Assembly: GCA_944380515.1 (NCBI GenBank)
Contig: CALWHT010000012.1
Span: 1 to 39,479, forward strand
DNA length: 39,479 bases
Reading direction: 5' to 3'
Source of the DNA: an uncultured Roseburia sp.
GTDB lineage: Bacteria > Bacillota > Clostridia > Lachnospirales > Lachnospiraceae
Shown here: positions 24,645 to 33,038 of the stretch, one piece after another
Numbering within the stretch: the first letter of the stretch is position 1
How the letters are laid out: the number at the start of each line of letters is the position of its first letter
Position numbers and translations under genes: made by a program
Notes under the pieces: generated by a model
Told to the model about the DNA's origin: nothing
The model's input: the letters and a program-made list of their open reading frames with translations, nothing else
Databases searched by the model: none

Positions 24645-25379
24645 ATGATGGAATTAGAGAAATGTAATATTTTGGGGACGGATATTCTCGTCACGAATAT
24701 GCAAAAAACAGTGGCGTTGATTGAGCATGAGCTTGATGCGCTTCGGGGCAGCTATATCTGCGTGGGAAATGTACACACCACCGTCATGGCGCATGACGAC
24801 GCTCACTATCATAAGGTGCAGCAGGAGGCGGCGTTTGTCCTGCCGGACGGAAAGCCTCTGTCCGTATACAGCAGAAAGCACGGATTTTCGGAGGCGGAGC
24901 GGGTGACAGGGCCGGATTTGATGCTGGCGCTCTTTGCCAGGGATAACGGACTGCGGCATTATTTTTACGGCAGCAGGGAGGAAACGCTCACGCTGCTTCG
25001 GGAAAAGCTGACGGAGCAGTACCCGCATCTTCAGATTGCCGGGATGGTATCGCCGCCGTTCCGCGCGTTAAGCAGCGAGGAGGACGAGGCGGCGGTCGAA
25101 GAAATCAACGCGTCAAAAGCCGATATTATCTGGGTCGGGCTTGGCGCGCCCAAGCAGGAAAACTGGATGTACGAGCATAAGGGCAGGGTCAGCGGCGTGA
25201 TGATAGGCGTCGGCGCGGGCTTTGATTACCATGCGGGCAATATTAAACGCGCACCGGCATGGATGCAGAAATTGAGCCTGGAGTGGCTTTACCGTCTGCT
25301 GCAGGATCCGAAGCGTTTATTTAAACGTTATTTTGTAACCAATACCCGCTACCTGTGGCTGGTGCATAAAGAGAAATAG
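24645..25379 (+). CDS. WecG/TagA/CpsF family glycosyltransferase (GT26)
   Basis: A 244-residue enzyme of standard family length. It shows NVHTTVMAHDD, a VLPDGKPL segment with the conserved aspartate, RVTGPDLM, FYGS followed by a helix, IIWVGLGAPKQENWMYEH and GVGAGFDYHAGNIKRAPAW. The C-terminus (LEWLYRLLQDPKRLFKRYF) is the membrane-binding appendage typical of TagA. Family members add the second sugar, such as ManNAc, to an undecaprenyl-PP-linked first sugar at the inner membrane face. This indicates that repeat-unit assembly begins on undecaprenyl pyrophosphate; the initiating transferase is not in this window. The hairpin-rich region follows immediately. Confidence 0.9.
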   Translation: MMELEKCNILGTDILVTNMQKTVALIEHELDALRGSYICVGNVHTTVMAHDDAHYHKVQQEAAFVLPDGKPLSVYSRKHGFSEAERVTGPDLMLALFARDNGLRHYFYGSREETLTLLREKLTEQYPHLQIAGMVSPPFRALSSEEDEAAVEEINASKADIIWVGLGAPKQENWMYEHKGRVSGVMIGVGAGFDYHAGNIKRAPAWMQKLSLEWLYRLLQDPKRLFKRYFVTNTRYLWLVHKEK

Positions 25380-25404
25380 GAGCGCGCTTAGGATTGGAGG
25401 ATAA

Positions 25405-25546
25405 GTGTGAAAAATAAGCTCGATAGCTTATTTTTCACACGCAAACTTGTTTGCGTTGGCTATATTGTGCCGGAGCGTCACAAATAAGCCCTGATGGCAG
25501 ACGCAAATTGGAGATTTGCGTCGCCCCGTCGCGTAAAACGCTCCGG
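25405..25546 (+). promoter_or_regulatory. Hairpin-rich leader with interchangeable inverted repeats
   Basis: Four perfect inverted repeats in 142 bases: 25405-25420 with 25425-25440 (16 bp); 25439-25446 with 25449-25456 (8 bp); 25500-25508 with 25514-25522 (9 bp); and 25470-25478 with 25538-25546 (9 bp), the last enclosing the third. Arms share sequence: ACGCAAA occurs at 25439 and 25501, TTTGCGT at 25450 and 25515, and AAATAAGC at 25413 and 25482. Alternative pairings are therefore possible. The last arm ends 2 bases before the ribosome site of the AsnB-like gene. It may be a switching leader or a palindromic repeat element. I recognise no known riboswitch. Confidence 0.65.
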
Positions 25547-25559
25547 AATGGAGATTAAA

Positions 25560-27437
25560 ATGTGCGGAATTTACGGTGTGATTAACCGAAAAGTAGACAA
25601 AGAGCTGGCAGTCAGGTGTCTGGATACGATGATCCACAGAGGGCCGGACGGCTCCGGGCTGTGGCAGGAGGACGGCGTGACCTTAGGGCACAGGCGGCTT
25701 TCCATTCTGGATTTGTCGAGCGCCGGAAGCCAGCCGATGTCCTATGCCGGCGGGCGCTATCAGATGACCTTTAACGGTGAGATATACAATTTTATCGAGA
25801 TTCGGGACGAGCTTGTGAAAAAAGGGCATACCTTCCGCGGAAACAGCGATTCCGAGGTCATTCTCGCCGCGTTCTGCGAATGGGGAGAGGACTGTGTGAC
25901 GCGTTTTAACGGCATGTGGACCTTTGCGATTTGGGACAGGGAAAATAAGTCCCTGTTCCTCTCGAGGGACCGCTTCGGCGTCAAGCCGCTGTTTTACGCC
26001 GAGCTGCCGGGAGGTGGACTTGCCTTTGCATCGGAGATGAAAGCAATTCTGCCTCTGCTTGATAAGGTAGAGCCGAATCGGGAGATGTTTGCGCGCTATT
26101 TTGCCGACAATCATTACGAGTCGCAGCCGGAGTGCCTCATTCGCGGCATCAGGCGCTTCCCGGCAGGGCATAACGCGTGGGTGAGGGACGGGAAGCTTAC
26201 CTTAAAGCGCTACTGGAATACGCTCGACCATCTGATTGAGACGCCGGACTCCTACGAGGAGCAGGTGGAGCAGTTTCGGGAGCTGTTTTTGGATGCCTGC
26301 AAAATCCGCATGCGAAGTGACGTGACGCTGGGCACGGGACTTTCCGGGGGGCTTGATTCCTCGGCCGTCATCTGTGCCATGTCGCATATCTCAAAGCATG
26401 TCTCCGACGAGCGGGTCAATGATGACTGGCAGCACGCCTATGTGGCATGCTTCCCGGGAACCGATCTGGACGAGACGAAATACGCGAAGCAGGTGACGGA
26501 TTTTCTCGGTATTCCTCATACCTTTATGAATGTGGACACCGCCGTTTCGGAGCGGGAGTTTTTGCGGCAGCTTTATTGCTTTGAGGAGCTTTGGGGCAAT
26601 CCGCAGGTGCCGATGATGGAGCTCTACAAAAAAGAGCGGGAGCTCGGGACGACGGTTTCGCTCGACGGGCACGCGGCGGATGAGCTGTTTGCCGGTTACG
26701 GGTTTGACGTGTTAAAGGCATACCCTGACGCCAAAAACAAAGCGGAAATCGACATGATTACCACGGCGTATTTAAACCAGAACGCCGAGGACGGCGTGAG
26801 CCCGGATTCCGCGGAGTTTAAAAAGCAGCGCGGCAGGCTGTACCGGAGCTATATGGCGAAGTACCGCCTCAAAAAGCTGCTGGGAAAAGAGGATGTCAAA
26901 AGCGCCTATGCCGGTCATCCCAACTGGAACCGGCTGGATAACCTCAATAAGACGCTGTTTGTCTCCACACATGAGACGATATTGCCCACGCTGCTGCGCA
27001 ACTACGACAGGGACAGCATGGCGGCGGGCGTGGAAATCCGCATGCCGTTTCTGGATTACCGGATTGTGGAGTTTGCGTTTTCCATCGGCTGGCGCTCCAA
27101 GCTGCACGGCGGATTTTCCAAGTCGATTGTAAGGGATGCCGGGGCGGCGTTTATGCCGAAGGAAATTGCCTACCGCAGGACAAAGCTCGGCTTTAACGCG
27201 CCCATTCTCGACTGGATGAGAGGGCCTTACCGTCAGTTCTTTGAGGATACCGTGGCGTCGCAGGCATTTGCGGACTGCGCGCTGATTGACAATCCGGCGC
27301 AGGTGCGTGAGGATTTAAAGAATTTTCTCGCGGGGGAAAACGCGACCTTCCATCAGGCGGCGGATATCTGGAACAGGATTCAGCCGTATCTGTGGGAGCG
27401 GGCGCTCATAAAGCAGGATTGGAAACAGGGGGCTTAA
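25560..27437 (+). CDS. AsnB-like glutamine-dependent amidotransferase (asparagine synthetase family)
   Basis: A 625-residue protein. MCGIYGVI at the N-terminus supplies Cys2, the nucleophile of class II glutamine amidotransferases, which fixes the start at 25560 with TGGAG 6 bases upstream. The glutaminase domain covers about 1-200. The ATP-pyrophosphatase domain has SGGLDSSAV near residue 262 and RMPFLDYRIVEFAF later. Asparagine synthetases make asparagine from aspartate, but relatives inside O-antigen and capsule loci (WbpS-type) are thought to amidate sugar uronic acids. The setting among glycosyltransferases, with a UDP-glucose dehydrogenase gene downstream in the locus, favours that second role. 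It is preceded by a hairpin-rich leader and followed without a gap by an acyltransferase. Confidence 0.88.
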   Translation: MCGIYGVINRKVDKELAVRCLDTMIHRGPDGSGLWQEDGVTLGHRRLSILDLSSAGSQPMSYAGGRYQMTFNGEIYNFIEIRDELVKKGHTFRGNSDSEVILAAFCEWGEDCVTRFNGMWTFAIWDRENKSLFLSRDRFGVKPLFYAELPGGGLAFASEMKAILPLLDKVEPNREMFARYFADNHYESQPECLIRGIRRFPAGHNAWVRDGKLTLKRYWNTLDHLIETPDSYEEQVEQFRELFLDACKIRMRSDVTLGTGLSGGLDSSAVICAMSHISKHVSDERVNDDWQHAYVACFPGTDLDETKYAKQVTDFLGIPHTFMNVDTAVSEREFLRQLYCFEELWGNPQVPMMELYKKERELGTTVSLDGHAADELFAGYGFDVLKAYPDAKNKAEIDMITTAYLNQNAEDGVSPDSAEFKKQRGRLYRSYMAKYRLKKLLGKEDVKSAYAGHPNWNRLDNLNKTLFVSTHETILPTLLRNYDRDSMAAGVEIRMPFLDYRIVEFAFSIGWRSKLHGGFSKSIVRDAGAAFMPKEIAYRRTKLGFNAPILDWMRGPYRQFFEDTVASQAFADCALIDNPAQVREDLKNFLAGENATFHQAADIWNRIQPYLWERALIKQDWKQGA

Positions 27438-28493
27438 ATGAAACGATACAAGTATCTGGATATTGCGAGGGGAATCGGCCTGCTGCTGGTGATTATCTCC
27501 CATAGCTGCGGCTTAAGCTCCTATCTGATCAATTATTATATACCGTTGTTTTTTGTGGTTTCGGGCTATATCTACAAGCCGGGCAGGAGCTACGGGGAGA
27601 ATATCGGCCGCAAGGCAAAGCGCCTGTTAATCCCCTATTTCGGGTACAGCGCCGTTCTGCTTGCCTTTTATGCGCTGATGGGGCGCTCGATGCGCGAGAT
27701 GGGGGAGTCCGTATTCGGAGTTCTCTATTCCCGTTACTGCCTGTACGATACGACCACGCACACGGACAATGTCTATCTGTTCACCGTGGCAAACGGGGCA
27801 ATGTGGTATCTGACGGCGTTTTTCGTGACAAGCCTTGTCTATCATCTTGTGATTGACCGCTGCCTTGCCAGCCGGAAATTTCTTTTGGGCTGTGCGGCGG
27901 TCCTGATTGCGGTTACGATGGCGCTTGCCGAGCTGCCGGTGCTGCTGCCCTGGAGTCTTGATATTGCCTGTGTCGGAGCGCTGTTTATGATCGTGGGGAC
28001 ACTTTTGGGACGGGCGGAATTTTTTGAGCGGAAATGGAACCTGACGCTGGTGCTCGGCGTATTGGCGGCCTATCTGCTGCTCAGCTATGTCAATCCGGGC
28101 ATCAATATGTCCATCCGTGAATTCGGAATCTACGGCGCGCTTAGCGTACCGTGCTTTATCCTAATCGGCATTGCCGGTTCCGTGCTGTGCATCTGGCTCG
28201 GAAAGCTGATCGAGCGCAGCATCGTGGGCAGGGCCATGGCTTATATCGGGCAGAATACCATTGTTCTTCTGGCGTTCCATATCCTTGGCCTGGAGCTGTT
28301 TGAGGCGGTTGCCGCAAAGTTTGTCTCCATTCCCGCGCCGGGCAGTACTACGGCGTCCGGGATACTGTGGTTTACGGTATACCACGCGGTGCGCATCACG
28401 GCATCGGTGTGCGGCTGCCTCGTGCTCGGAAAGCTTCTGGATCTGGTGCGGCGCCTGCTTTCCGGAAAAATCCGCACAAAAAAGACCGCATAG
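27438..28493 (+). CDS. Membrane acyltransferase (Acyl_transf_3 family)
   Basis: A 351-residue polytopic protein with YLDIARGIGLLLVIISHSCG at the start, including the family's arginine and histidine, then IPLFFVVSGYIYKPG and a basic loop GRKAKRLLIPYFGY, all typical of WcaI/OafA-like sugar acyltransferases. The ATG directly follows the stop of the AsnB-like gene, which implies translational coupling. This is the third acyltransferase of the locus and the last gene of its unit. The AraC regulator gene converges on it with 4 bases between. The likely product is an O-acetyl or other acyl group on the polysaccharide. Confidence 0.87.
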   Translation: MKRYKYLDIARGIGLLLVIISHSCGLSSYLINYYIPLFFVVSGYIYKPGRSYGENIGRKAKRLLIPYFGYSAVLLAFYALMGRSMREMGESVFGVLYSRYCLYDTTTHTDNVYLFTVANGAMWYLTAFFVTSLVYHLVIDRCLASRKFLLGCAAVLIAVTMALAELPVLLPWSLDIACVGALFMIVGTLLGRAEFFERKWNLTLVLGVLAAYLLLSYVNPGINMSIREFGIYGALSVPCFILIGIAGSVLCIWLGKLIERSIVGRAMAYIGQNTIVLLAFHILGLELFEAVAAKFVSIPAPGSTTASGILWFTVYHAVRITASVCGCLVLGKLLDLVRRLLSGKIRTKKTA

Positions 28494-28497
28494 GCGG

Positions 28498-29427
28498 CTA
28501 CCAGCGCTTCCGGTACTCGGACGCCGTGCAGCCCTCCATTTTTTTGAAAACCTTATTAAAATAGCTTGGATCATCAATGCCGCAGAGCGCCGCGATCTCC
28601 TCGATGGAAGCATTGCTGTAGCGCAGCAGCTCTTTGGCATTGGTGATTTTTTTGGCCAGAATATACTGGATGACGGTTGTCCCGAATTCTTTTTTAAATT
28701 CCCGGGCAAGATAATACTTACTGATATAGAATTGCTCCGACAGAAAATCCAGAGAAATATTTTCCGTGTAATGACTGTCGAGATAGCGGGCGATATTTTT
28801 TAATTTGTCGCTTAAGGCAGAGTCGGAATGTGTCCCGTCGCTGTTCTCGGTGCATAAAAGCGTCAGAATATCCACAATCTGGCGCGCGGTCAGAAGGTCG
28901 GTGTCATCGGTCTTTTCCTCGTGACAGCGGATAATGTCCTGGATGGCCGCGGTCAGTTCCGCAAGGTGCGCCGAGCGGAAATGCCAGTCGTGCTGTTCGG
29001 AAAAGTAGCTGTAATAGGCCGCCGCCTGCGGGCCGTTGAAATGGATCCATAAAAGCTCCCATGGGTCGTCTTCGCTGCTGATGTGGGTGTATTCGCTCAG
29101 GCAGTCCAGAAAAAAACAATCGCCGGGGTTTGCGGGGCAGGAAGCCAGCCCTTCCTCCGTCCGGGACTGTCCGTGCGGCTCTCCGTCCGTTTTCGCCTGC
29201 GCGCGGGGAGGACGGTAGGATACCTCGCCGCTGCCCGAGAGCACGATCAGAAACAGGTAGGACGAAAGACCGCTGCGTCTGCTCAAATGGGGCTTCAGGC
29301 TTTTTAAATACCCTGCCTCCTGAATGTAGAAAAAATTTTCGCGGATAAACAGGGAGGGTGTGTGAATGACACGTCTTGTATTGGTGACCTCTGAAGTTTT
29401 GTATTTTTCAAAGAATGATTTTTCCAT
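28498..29427 (-). CDS. AraC-family transcriptional regulator
   Basis: A 309-residue protein. The N-terminal half is a cupin-like sensor (SSYLFLIVLSGSGEVSYRP; ELLWIHFNG), interrupted by a polar insert at about residues 77-95. The C-terminal 100 residues hold two helix-turn-helix motifs: LDFLSEQFYISKYYLAREFKK and IEEIAALCGIDDPSYFNKVFKK, the classical AraC pattern. Such regulators usually sense a sugar or related metabolite. It is transcribed away from the GDP-fucose genes and shares their upstream region, so it may control them. No ribosome site precedes the ATG, and a promoter (TTGAAT, 17 bases, TATTAT) ends only 6 bases before it, which suggests a leaderless message. Confidence 0.9.
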   Translation of the reverse strand: MEKSFFEKYKTSEVTNTRRVIHTPSLFIRENFFYIQEAGYLKSLKPHLSRRSGLSSYLFLIVLSGSGEVSYRPPRAQAKTDGEPHGQSRTEEGLASCPANPGDCFFLDCLSEYTHISSEDDPWELLWIHFNGPQAAAYYSYFSEQHDWHFRSAHLAELTAAIQDIIRCHEEKTDDTDLLTARQIVDILTLLCTENSDGTHSDSALSDKLKNIARYLDSHYTENISLDFLSEQFYISKYYLAREFKKEFGTTVIQYILAKKITNAKELLRYSNASIEEIAALCGIDDPSYFNKVFKKMEGCTASEYRKRW

Positions 29428-29433
29428 AGCAAT

Positions 29434-29462
29434 ATAATACTATTTTTAGGCAAGATATTCAA
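29434..29462 (-). promoter_or_regulatory. Promoter of the AraC gene, leaderless arrangement
   Basis: On the minus strand TTGAAT (29457-29462), a 17-base spacer and TATTAT (29434-29439). The start codon begins at 29427, so transcription would start at or next to the ATG. Confidence 0.6.
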
Positions 29463-29490
29463 TTGCAAAAATGAAAAAATTAGATTAACC

Positions 29491-29519
29491 TAGACAACGG
29501 TTTCGAAATATGTTATCAG
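29491..29519 (+). promoter_or_regulatory. Promoter of the GDP-fucose operon
   Basis: TAGACA at 29491-29496, 17 bases, then TATCAG at 29514-29519 with TG at 29511-29512 as an extended -10. It lies 39 bases before the gmd start codon. The weak -10 fits a promoter that needs an activator, such as the neighbouring AraC protein. Confidence 0.55.
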
Positions 29520-29557
29520 CAAAATAATTATAGAACAGGAATCAAAGGAGAGATGAG

Positions 29558-30592
29558 ATGAACAAGAAAGCATTGATTACAGGCGTCACGGGACAGGACG
29601 GAAGCTACCTGGCTGAGTTTTTGCTTGAAAAGGGCTACGAGGTGCACGGCATGGTGCGCCGCGCTTCCACGGAGAAGCGGGAGAGAATCGACCACCTGGA
29701 GGGCAATCCGCATTTTCATGTACATTACGGCGATTTGTCCGATTCCATGAGCATTATACGTCTGGTTGGAGACATAAGACCGGATGAGATTTATAACCTT
29801 GCGGCGCAGAGCCATGTGGGCGTCAGCTTCGACGTTCCGGAGTACACGGCAGACGTTGTGGCAACCGGGGTGCTCCGGGTGCTTGAGGCGGTGCGCATGT
29901 GCGGGTTGGAAAAGACCTGCCGGATTTATCAGGCGTCTACCTCGGAATTATACGGACGAGTGGAGGAGGTTCCGCAGCGGGAGACCACGCCTTTCCATCC
30001 GTACAGCCCTTATGCGGTTGCCAAGCAGTACGGCTTCTGGATTGTGAAGGAGTACCGTGAGGCATATAATATGTTCTGCTGCAGCGGCATTTTATTCAAC
30101 CATGAGTCCGAGCGCCGCGGCGAGACTTTCGTGACAAGAAAAATTTCCCTGGCGGCGGCGAGAATCGCGCAGGGAAAACAGGACAAGCTGTTTCTTGGAA
30201 ACTTATCCTCCCTGCGTGATTGGGGCTATGCAAAGGATTACGTAGAGTGCATGTGGCTGATTTTACAGAATGACAGGCCGGAGGATTTCGTCATTGCGAC
30301 CGGCGTGCAGCATTCCGTGCGCGAGTTCTGCGAATATGCGTTCCGCGAGGTCGGCATCGAGCTGGAGTTTCGGGGTGAGGGACTGCACGAGGTCGGCATT
30401 GACAAGGCGACCGGCAGGGTTCTCATCGAAGTATCGCCGGAGTTCTACCGTCCGACCGACGTGGTCAACCTCTGGGGAGACCCGACCAAGGCGAAGACAG
30501 AGCTTGGCTGGGATCCAATGAAGACCACGTTCGAGGAGCTGGTAAAAATCATGGTGAGACATGATATGGAGCTGGTAAAGAACGAGCGTTAG
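29558..30592 (+). CDS. gmd: GDP-mannose 4,6-dehydratase
   Basis: A 344-residue short-chain dehydrogenase-type enzyme. The nucleotide-binding motif is [20 protein letters not shown] (residues 8-27). The catalytic set is visible as STSE at 127-130 and YAVAK at 152-156 (Tyr152, Lys156). [10 protein letters not shown] is the usual Gmd substrate-binding strand. It converts GDP-D-mannose to GDP-4-dehydro-6-deoxy-D-mannose, the first step to GDP-L-fucose. AAGGAGAG precedes the ATG. The GDP-fucose synthase gene follows immediately, and manC after it, so the three form a complete branch from mannose-1-phosphate. The fucosyltransferases at 21213 and 23802 are the expected consumers. Confidence 0.96.
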   Translation: MNKKALITGVTGQDGSYLAEFLLEKGYEVHGMVRRASTEKRERIDHLEGNPHFHVHYGDLSDSMSIIRLVGDIRPDEIYNLAAQSHVGVSFDVPEYTADVVATGVLRVLEAVRMCGLEKTCRIYQASTSELYGRVEEVPQRETTPFHPYSPYAVAKQYGFWIVKEYREAYNMFCCSGILFNHESERRGETFVTRKISLAAARIAQGKQDKLFLGNLSSLRDWGYAKDYVECMWLILQNDRPEDFVIATGVQHSVREFCEYAFREVGIELEFRGEGLHEVGIDKATGRVLIEVSPEFYRPTDVVNLWGDPTKAKTELGWDPMKTTFEELVKIMVRHDMELVKNER

Positions 30593-30605
30593 AATGGAGA
30601 ATGAT

Positions 30606-31550
30606 ATGATGGAAAAGGATGCGAAAATCTATGTGGCGGGACACCGCGGAATGGTCGGTTCCGCGATTGTCCGCCGGTTGGAAAAGGAAGGCTATCACAA
30701 TATTATTACGAGAACCCACAAGGAGTTAAATCTCTGCCGCCAGGCCGAGGTGGAGGAATTTTTTGCCAAAGAAAAGCCCGATTATGTGTTCCTCGCTGCG
30801 GCGAAGGTGGGCGGAATCATGGCAAACAGCGAGGCGCTTGCCGATTTTATGTACGAGAACATGGTGCTTGAGATGAATGTGATCCACGAGGCATGGAGGA
30901 ACGGCTGTAAGAAATTAATGTTTCTCGGCTCCTCCTGCATTTATCCGCGCATGGCGCCGCAGCCGATGAAGGAGGGCTGCCTTTTGACCAGCGAGCTGGA
31001 AAAGACAAACGAGGCGTATGCGCTGGCGAAAATCAGCGGCCTCAAATACTGCGAATATTTAAATAAGCAGTATGGGACAGACTATATTTCGGTGATGCCG
31101 ACCAATCTTTACGGGCCGAACGACAACTACCATCCCGAGCACAGCCACGTGCTTCCGGCGTTGATCCGCCGTTTCCACGAGGCGAAGGTATCAGGTGCGA
31201 AGGAAGTGACCTGCTGGGGAACCGGCACGCCGCTGCGTGAGTTTTTGTACGTGGATGATTTGGCGGACGCCTGCGTTTATCTGATGAACAACTACAGCGG
31301 CGACGAGACCGTGAACCTTGGAACCGGCAAGGAGCTGACCATCAGGGAACTGACGGAGCTGGTCGCAAAGGTGATCGGTTATACGGGCGAAATCAAATGG
31401 GATACGTCAAAGCCCGACGGAACGCCGCGCAAGCTGCTTGATGTGAGCAAGCTTGAGAGCCTCGGCTGGAAATATAAGACCGAGCTGGAGGACGGAATCC
31501 GCCTTGCCTATGAGGACTTTCTGAATAACCCGATGCGGGCGGAGCGGTAA
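30606..31550 (+). CDS. fcl: GDP-L-fucose synthase
   Basis: A 314-residue epimerase-reductase. [16 protein letters not shown] at residues 10-25 is the NADPH site. GSSCIYP at 108-114 and Tyr138-x3-Lys142 (YALAK) give the catalytic serine, cysteine, tyrosine and lysine. It converts GDP-4-dehydro-6-deoxy-mannose to GDP-L-fucose. A first in-frame ATG at 30594 overlaps the only ribosome site (GGAG at 30596-30599), so 30606, 6 bases beyond that site, is the better start; 30609 is also possible. The gene is coupled to gmd, 13 bases upstream. The gene symbol fcl (also wcaG) follows the enzyme family. Confidence 0.95.
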   Translation: MMEKDAKIYVAGHRGMVGSAIVRRLEKEGYHNIITRTHKELNLCRQAEVEEFFAKEKPDYVFLAAAKVGGIMANSEALADFMYENMVLEMNVIHEAWRNGCKKLMFLGSSCIYPRMAPQPMKEGCLLTSELEKTNEAYALAKISGLKYCEYLNKQYGTDYISVMPTNLYGPNDNYHPEHSHVLPALIRRFHEAKVSGAKEVTCWGTGTPLREFLYVDDLADACVYLMNNYSGDETVNLGTGKELTIRELTELVAKVIGYTGEIKWDTSKPDGTPRKLLDVSKLESLGWKYKTELEDGIRLAYEDFLNNPMRAER

Positions 31551-31590
31551 AAGAACAGAGGATAGCAGGGCCTCAGAATGGAGGAAAATT

Positions 31591-32934
31591 ATGTACATTG
31601 TATTATTATCGGGCGGGTCCGGAAAGCGGCTCTGGCCGCTGTCGAACGACCTTTGCTCCAAGCAATATATCAAACTGATGAATCCGGATGAGGCGGCGGA
31701 AATGGAGAAAAAAGAAAAATGCTCCATGCTGCAGCGTGTGTTCGGACAGCTGAAAGCCGCCGGACTTTCGGAAAATACTATCGTGTGTGCCAGTGACGCA
31801 CAGGTAGAGCTGATTGAGAGTCAGCTGGACGGGGCGGCGGAGGTGGCGGTAGAGCCGATGCGGCGCGATACCTTCCCGGCGGTTATGCTCTCCTGTGCAT
31901 ATCTGCTGTCCCGGAAGGGAGCAGGGACGGACGACGTCGTTGCGTTTCTGCCCGTAGACCCTTATACGACCATTGAGTTTTTTAACCGGATTAAAAGGCT
32001 TGGAGCCTATGTGAAGGAGAGGGAAGGAGTCATCGGTCTGCTGGGCGGTGTGCCGACCTATCCTTCCACGAAGTACGGCTATATCATCCCCGAGGGCGAG
32101 GACAAAGAGCCGCTCGCGGTGAAGGGCTTCCGTGAGAAGCCCGACGAGGCGACCGCGGAGGAGCTTGTGAGCAGCGGCGCGCTTTGGAATTGCGGGGTGT
32201 TCTGCTTTAAGCTGAAAATGGCGGAGCAGTGGCTGCAAAAATACGGTGTGCCGGCGGATTACGACGCGATGGTGACAGGATATGAGAAGCTGCCGAAAAA
32301 AAGCTTCGACTATGAGGTGCTTGAGCACTGGAAGGATATCATAGCGGTAAAGTACGATGACATCTGGAAGGATCTCGGAACCTGGAACACCCTCACGGAG
32401 GAAATGCCGGAAAAGAGTATCGGGGATGTGACCTGGGACGGAACCTGCGAGAACAGCCACGCCATCAATGTCCTGGGGATTCCGATGGTCGTGATGGGCG
32501 CCAAAAACATGGTGATCGCGGCTTCGCATGACGGTATTCTGGTGGCGGACAAGCACCAGAGCTCCTATATCAAGGACTGTCTGACTAACGTTCCCGACGA
32601 ATCGAGATTCGAGGAACGCCGCTGGGGAACCATTAAGACGATTGACGCGAACGAGGACGACGGGACAAAGAGCGTGACAAAGAGAGTCAAAGTAATAGCC
32701 GGAAAGGCAATGCCCTGCCATATGCATAAAAGCCATACGGAGACGGTCACCGTGATTTCCGGTATGGGCAAGCTCATCCTGGAGGGCACGGAGGTAGATC
32801 TGCTGGCCGGCTCCACAGTCAGCATCGCTGCGGGGAAAAAACATGCCATCCGTGCGGTCGGTTCGGATTTGCGATTGATCGAAGTCAGCCTCGGTTCGAC
32901 AGACGATGATGAAATAGTACTTGAAGACTGCTGA
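31591..32934 (+). CDS. manC: Mannose-1-phosphate guanylyltransferase with C-terminal cupin
   Basis: A 447-residue protein. The nucleotidyltransferase domain begins with LLSGGSGKRLWPLSN (residues 4-18) and has GFREKPDE around the sugar-phosphate site. The C-terminal part is a cupin (MPCHMHKSHTETVTVISG, then AGKKHAI), the mannose-6-phosphate isomerase-like domain of ManC/CpsB proteins. The protein is slightly shorter than the 470-480 residues usual for bifunctional enzymes, so isomerase activity is uncertain. It makes GDP-mannose from mannose-1-phosphate and GTP, feeding gmd and fcl just upstream. GGAGGAAA precedes the ATG. No terminator follows, and a possible promoter for the BlaI gene overlaps its end. 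Confidence 0.92.
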   Translation: MYIVLLSGGSGKRLWPLSNDLCSKQYIKLMNPDEAAEMEKKEKCSMLQRVFGQLKAAGLSENTIVCASDAQVELIESQLDGAAEVAVEPMRRDTFPAVMLSCAYLLSRKGAGTDDVVAFLPVDPYTTIEFFNRIKRLGAYVKEREGVIGLLGGVPTYPSTKYGYIIPEGEDKEPLAVKGFREKPDEATAEELVSSGALWNCGVFCFKLKMAEQWLQKYGVPADYDAMVTGYEKLPKKSFDYEVLEHWKDIIAVKYDDIWKDLGTWNTLTEEMPEKSIGDVTWDGTCENSHAINVLGIPMVVMGAKNMVIAASHDGILVADKHQSSYIKDCLTNVPDESRFEERRWGTIKTIDANEDDGTKSVTKRVKVIAGKAMPCHMHKSHTETVTVISGMGKLILEGTEVDLLAGSTVSIAAGKKHAIRAVGSDLRLIEVSLGSTDDDEIVLEDC

Positions 32935-32991
32935 AAATCAAGGTATAATTTGTAAAAAATTATTGAAAGCAAAGAAAAAAAATGTTATGTT
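32921..32991 (+). promoter_or_regulatory. Tandem promoters of the BlaI/BlaR1 unit
   Basis: The first promoter is TTGAAG (32921-32926), 17 bases, TATAAT (32944-32949). The second is TTGAAA (32963-32968), 17 bases, TATGTT (32986-32991) with TG at 32983-32984. The second would start transcription near 32998, inside the operator dyad at 32996-33021. Confidence 0.6.
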
Positions 32992-32995
32992 TGTT

Positions 32996-33021
32996 ACAGA
33001 CGTAGTGCGCACTGCGTTTGT
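32996..33021. promoter_or_regulatory. Operator dyad for the BlaI-type repressor
   Basis: A 26-bp dyad, ACAGACGTAGTGC facing GCACTGCGTTTGT, with only two mismatched positions per arm. The outer ACA and TGT match the TACA/TGTA theme of BlaI/MecI operators. It sits between the -10 box and the ribosome site of the repressor gene, as expected for autorepression. Confidence 0.7.
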
Positions 33022-33038
33022 GGAAAGGAGTAAGATTC

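Noticed and set aside
25405-25546. Possible CRISPR array or tRNA-like element
   Set aside because: The repeats are inverted rather than direct, differ in length and have no regular spacers; no cas genes and no tRNA cloverleaf fit are present.
31606-32844. A 412-codon open frame antisense to manC
   Set aside because: The plus strand encodes a clear guanylyltransferase with all motifs; the antisense product has biased composition and no family features.
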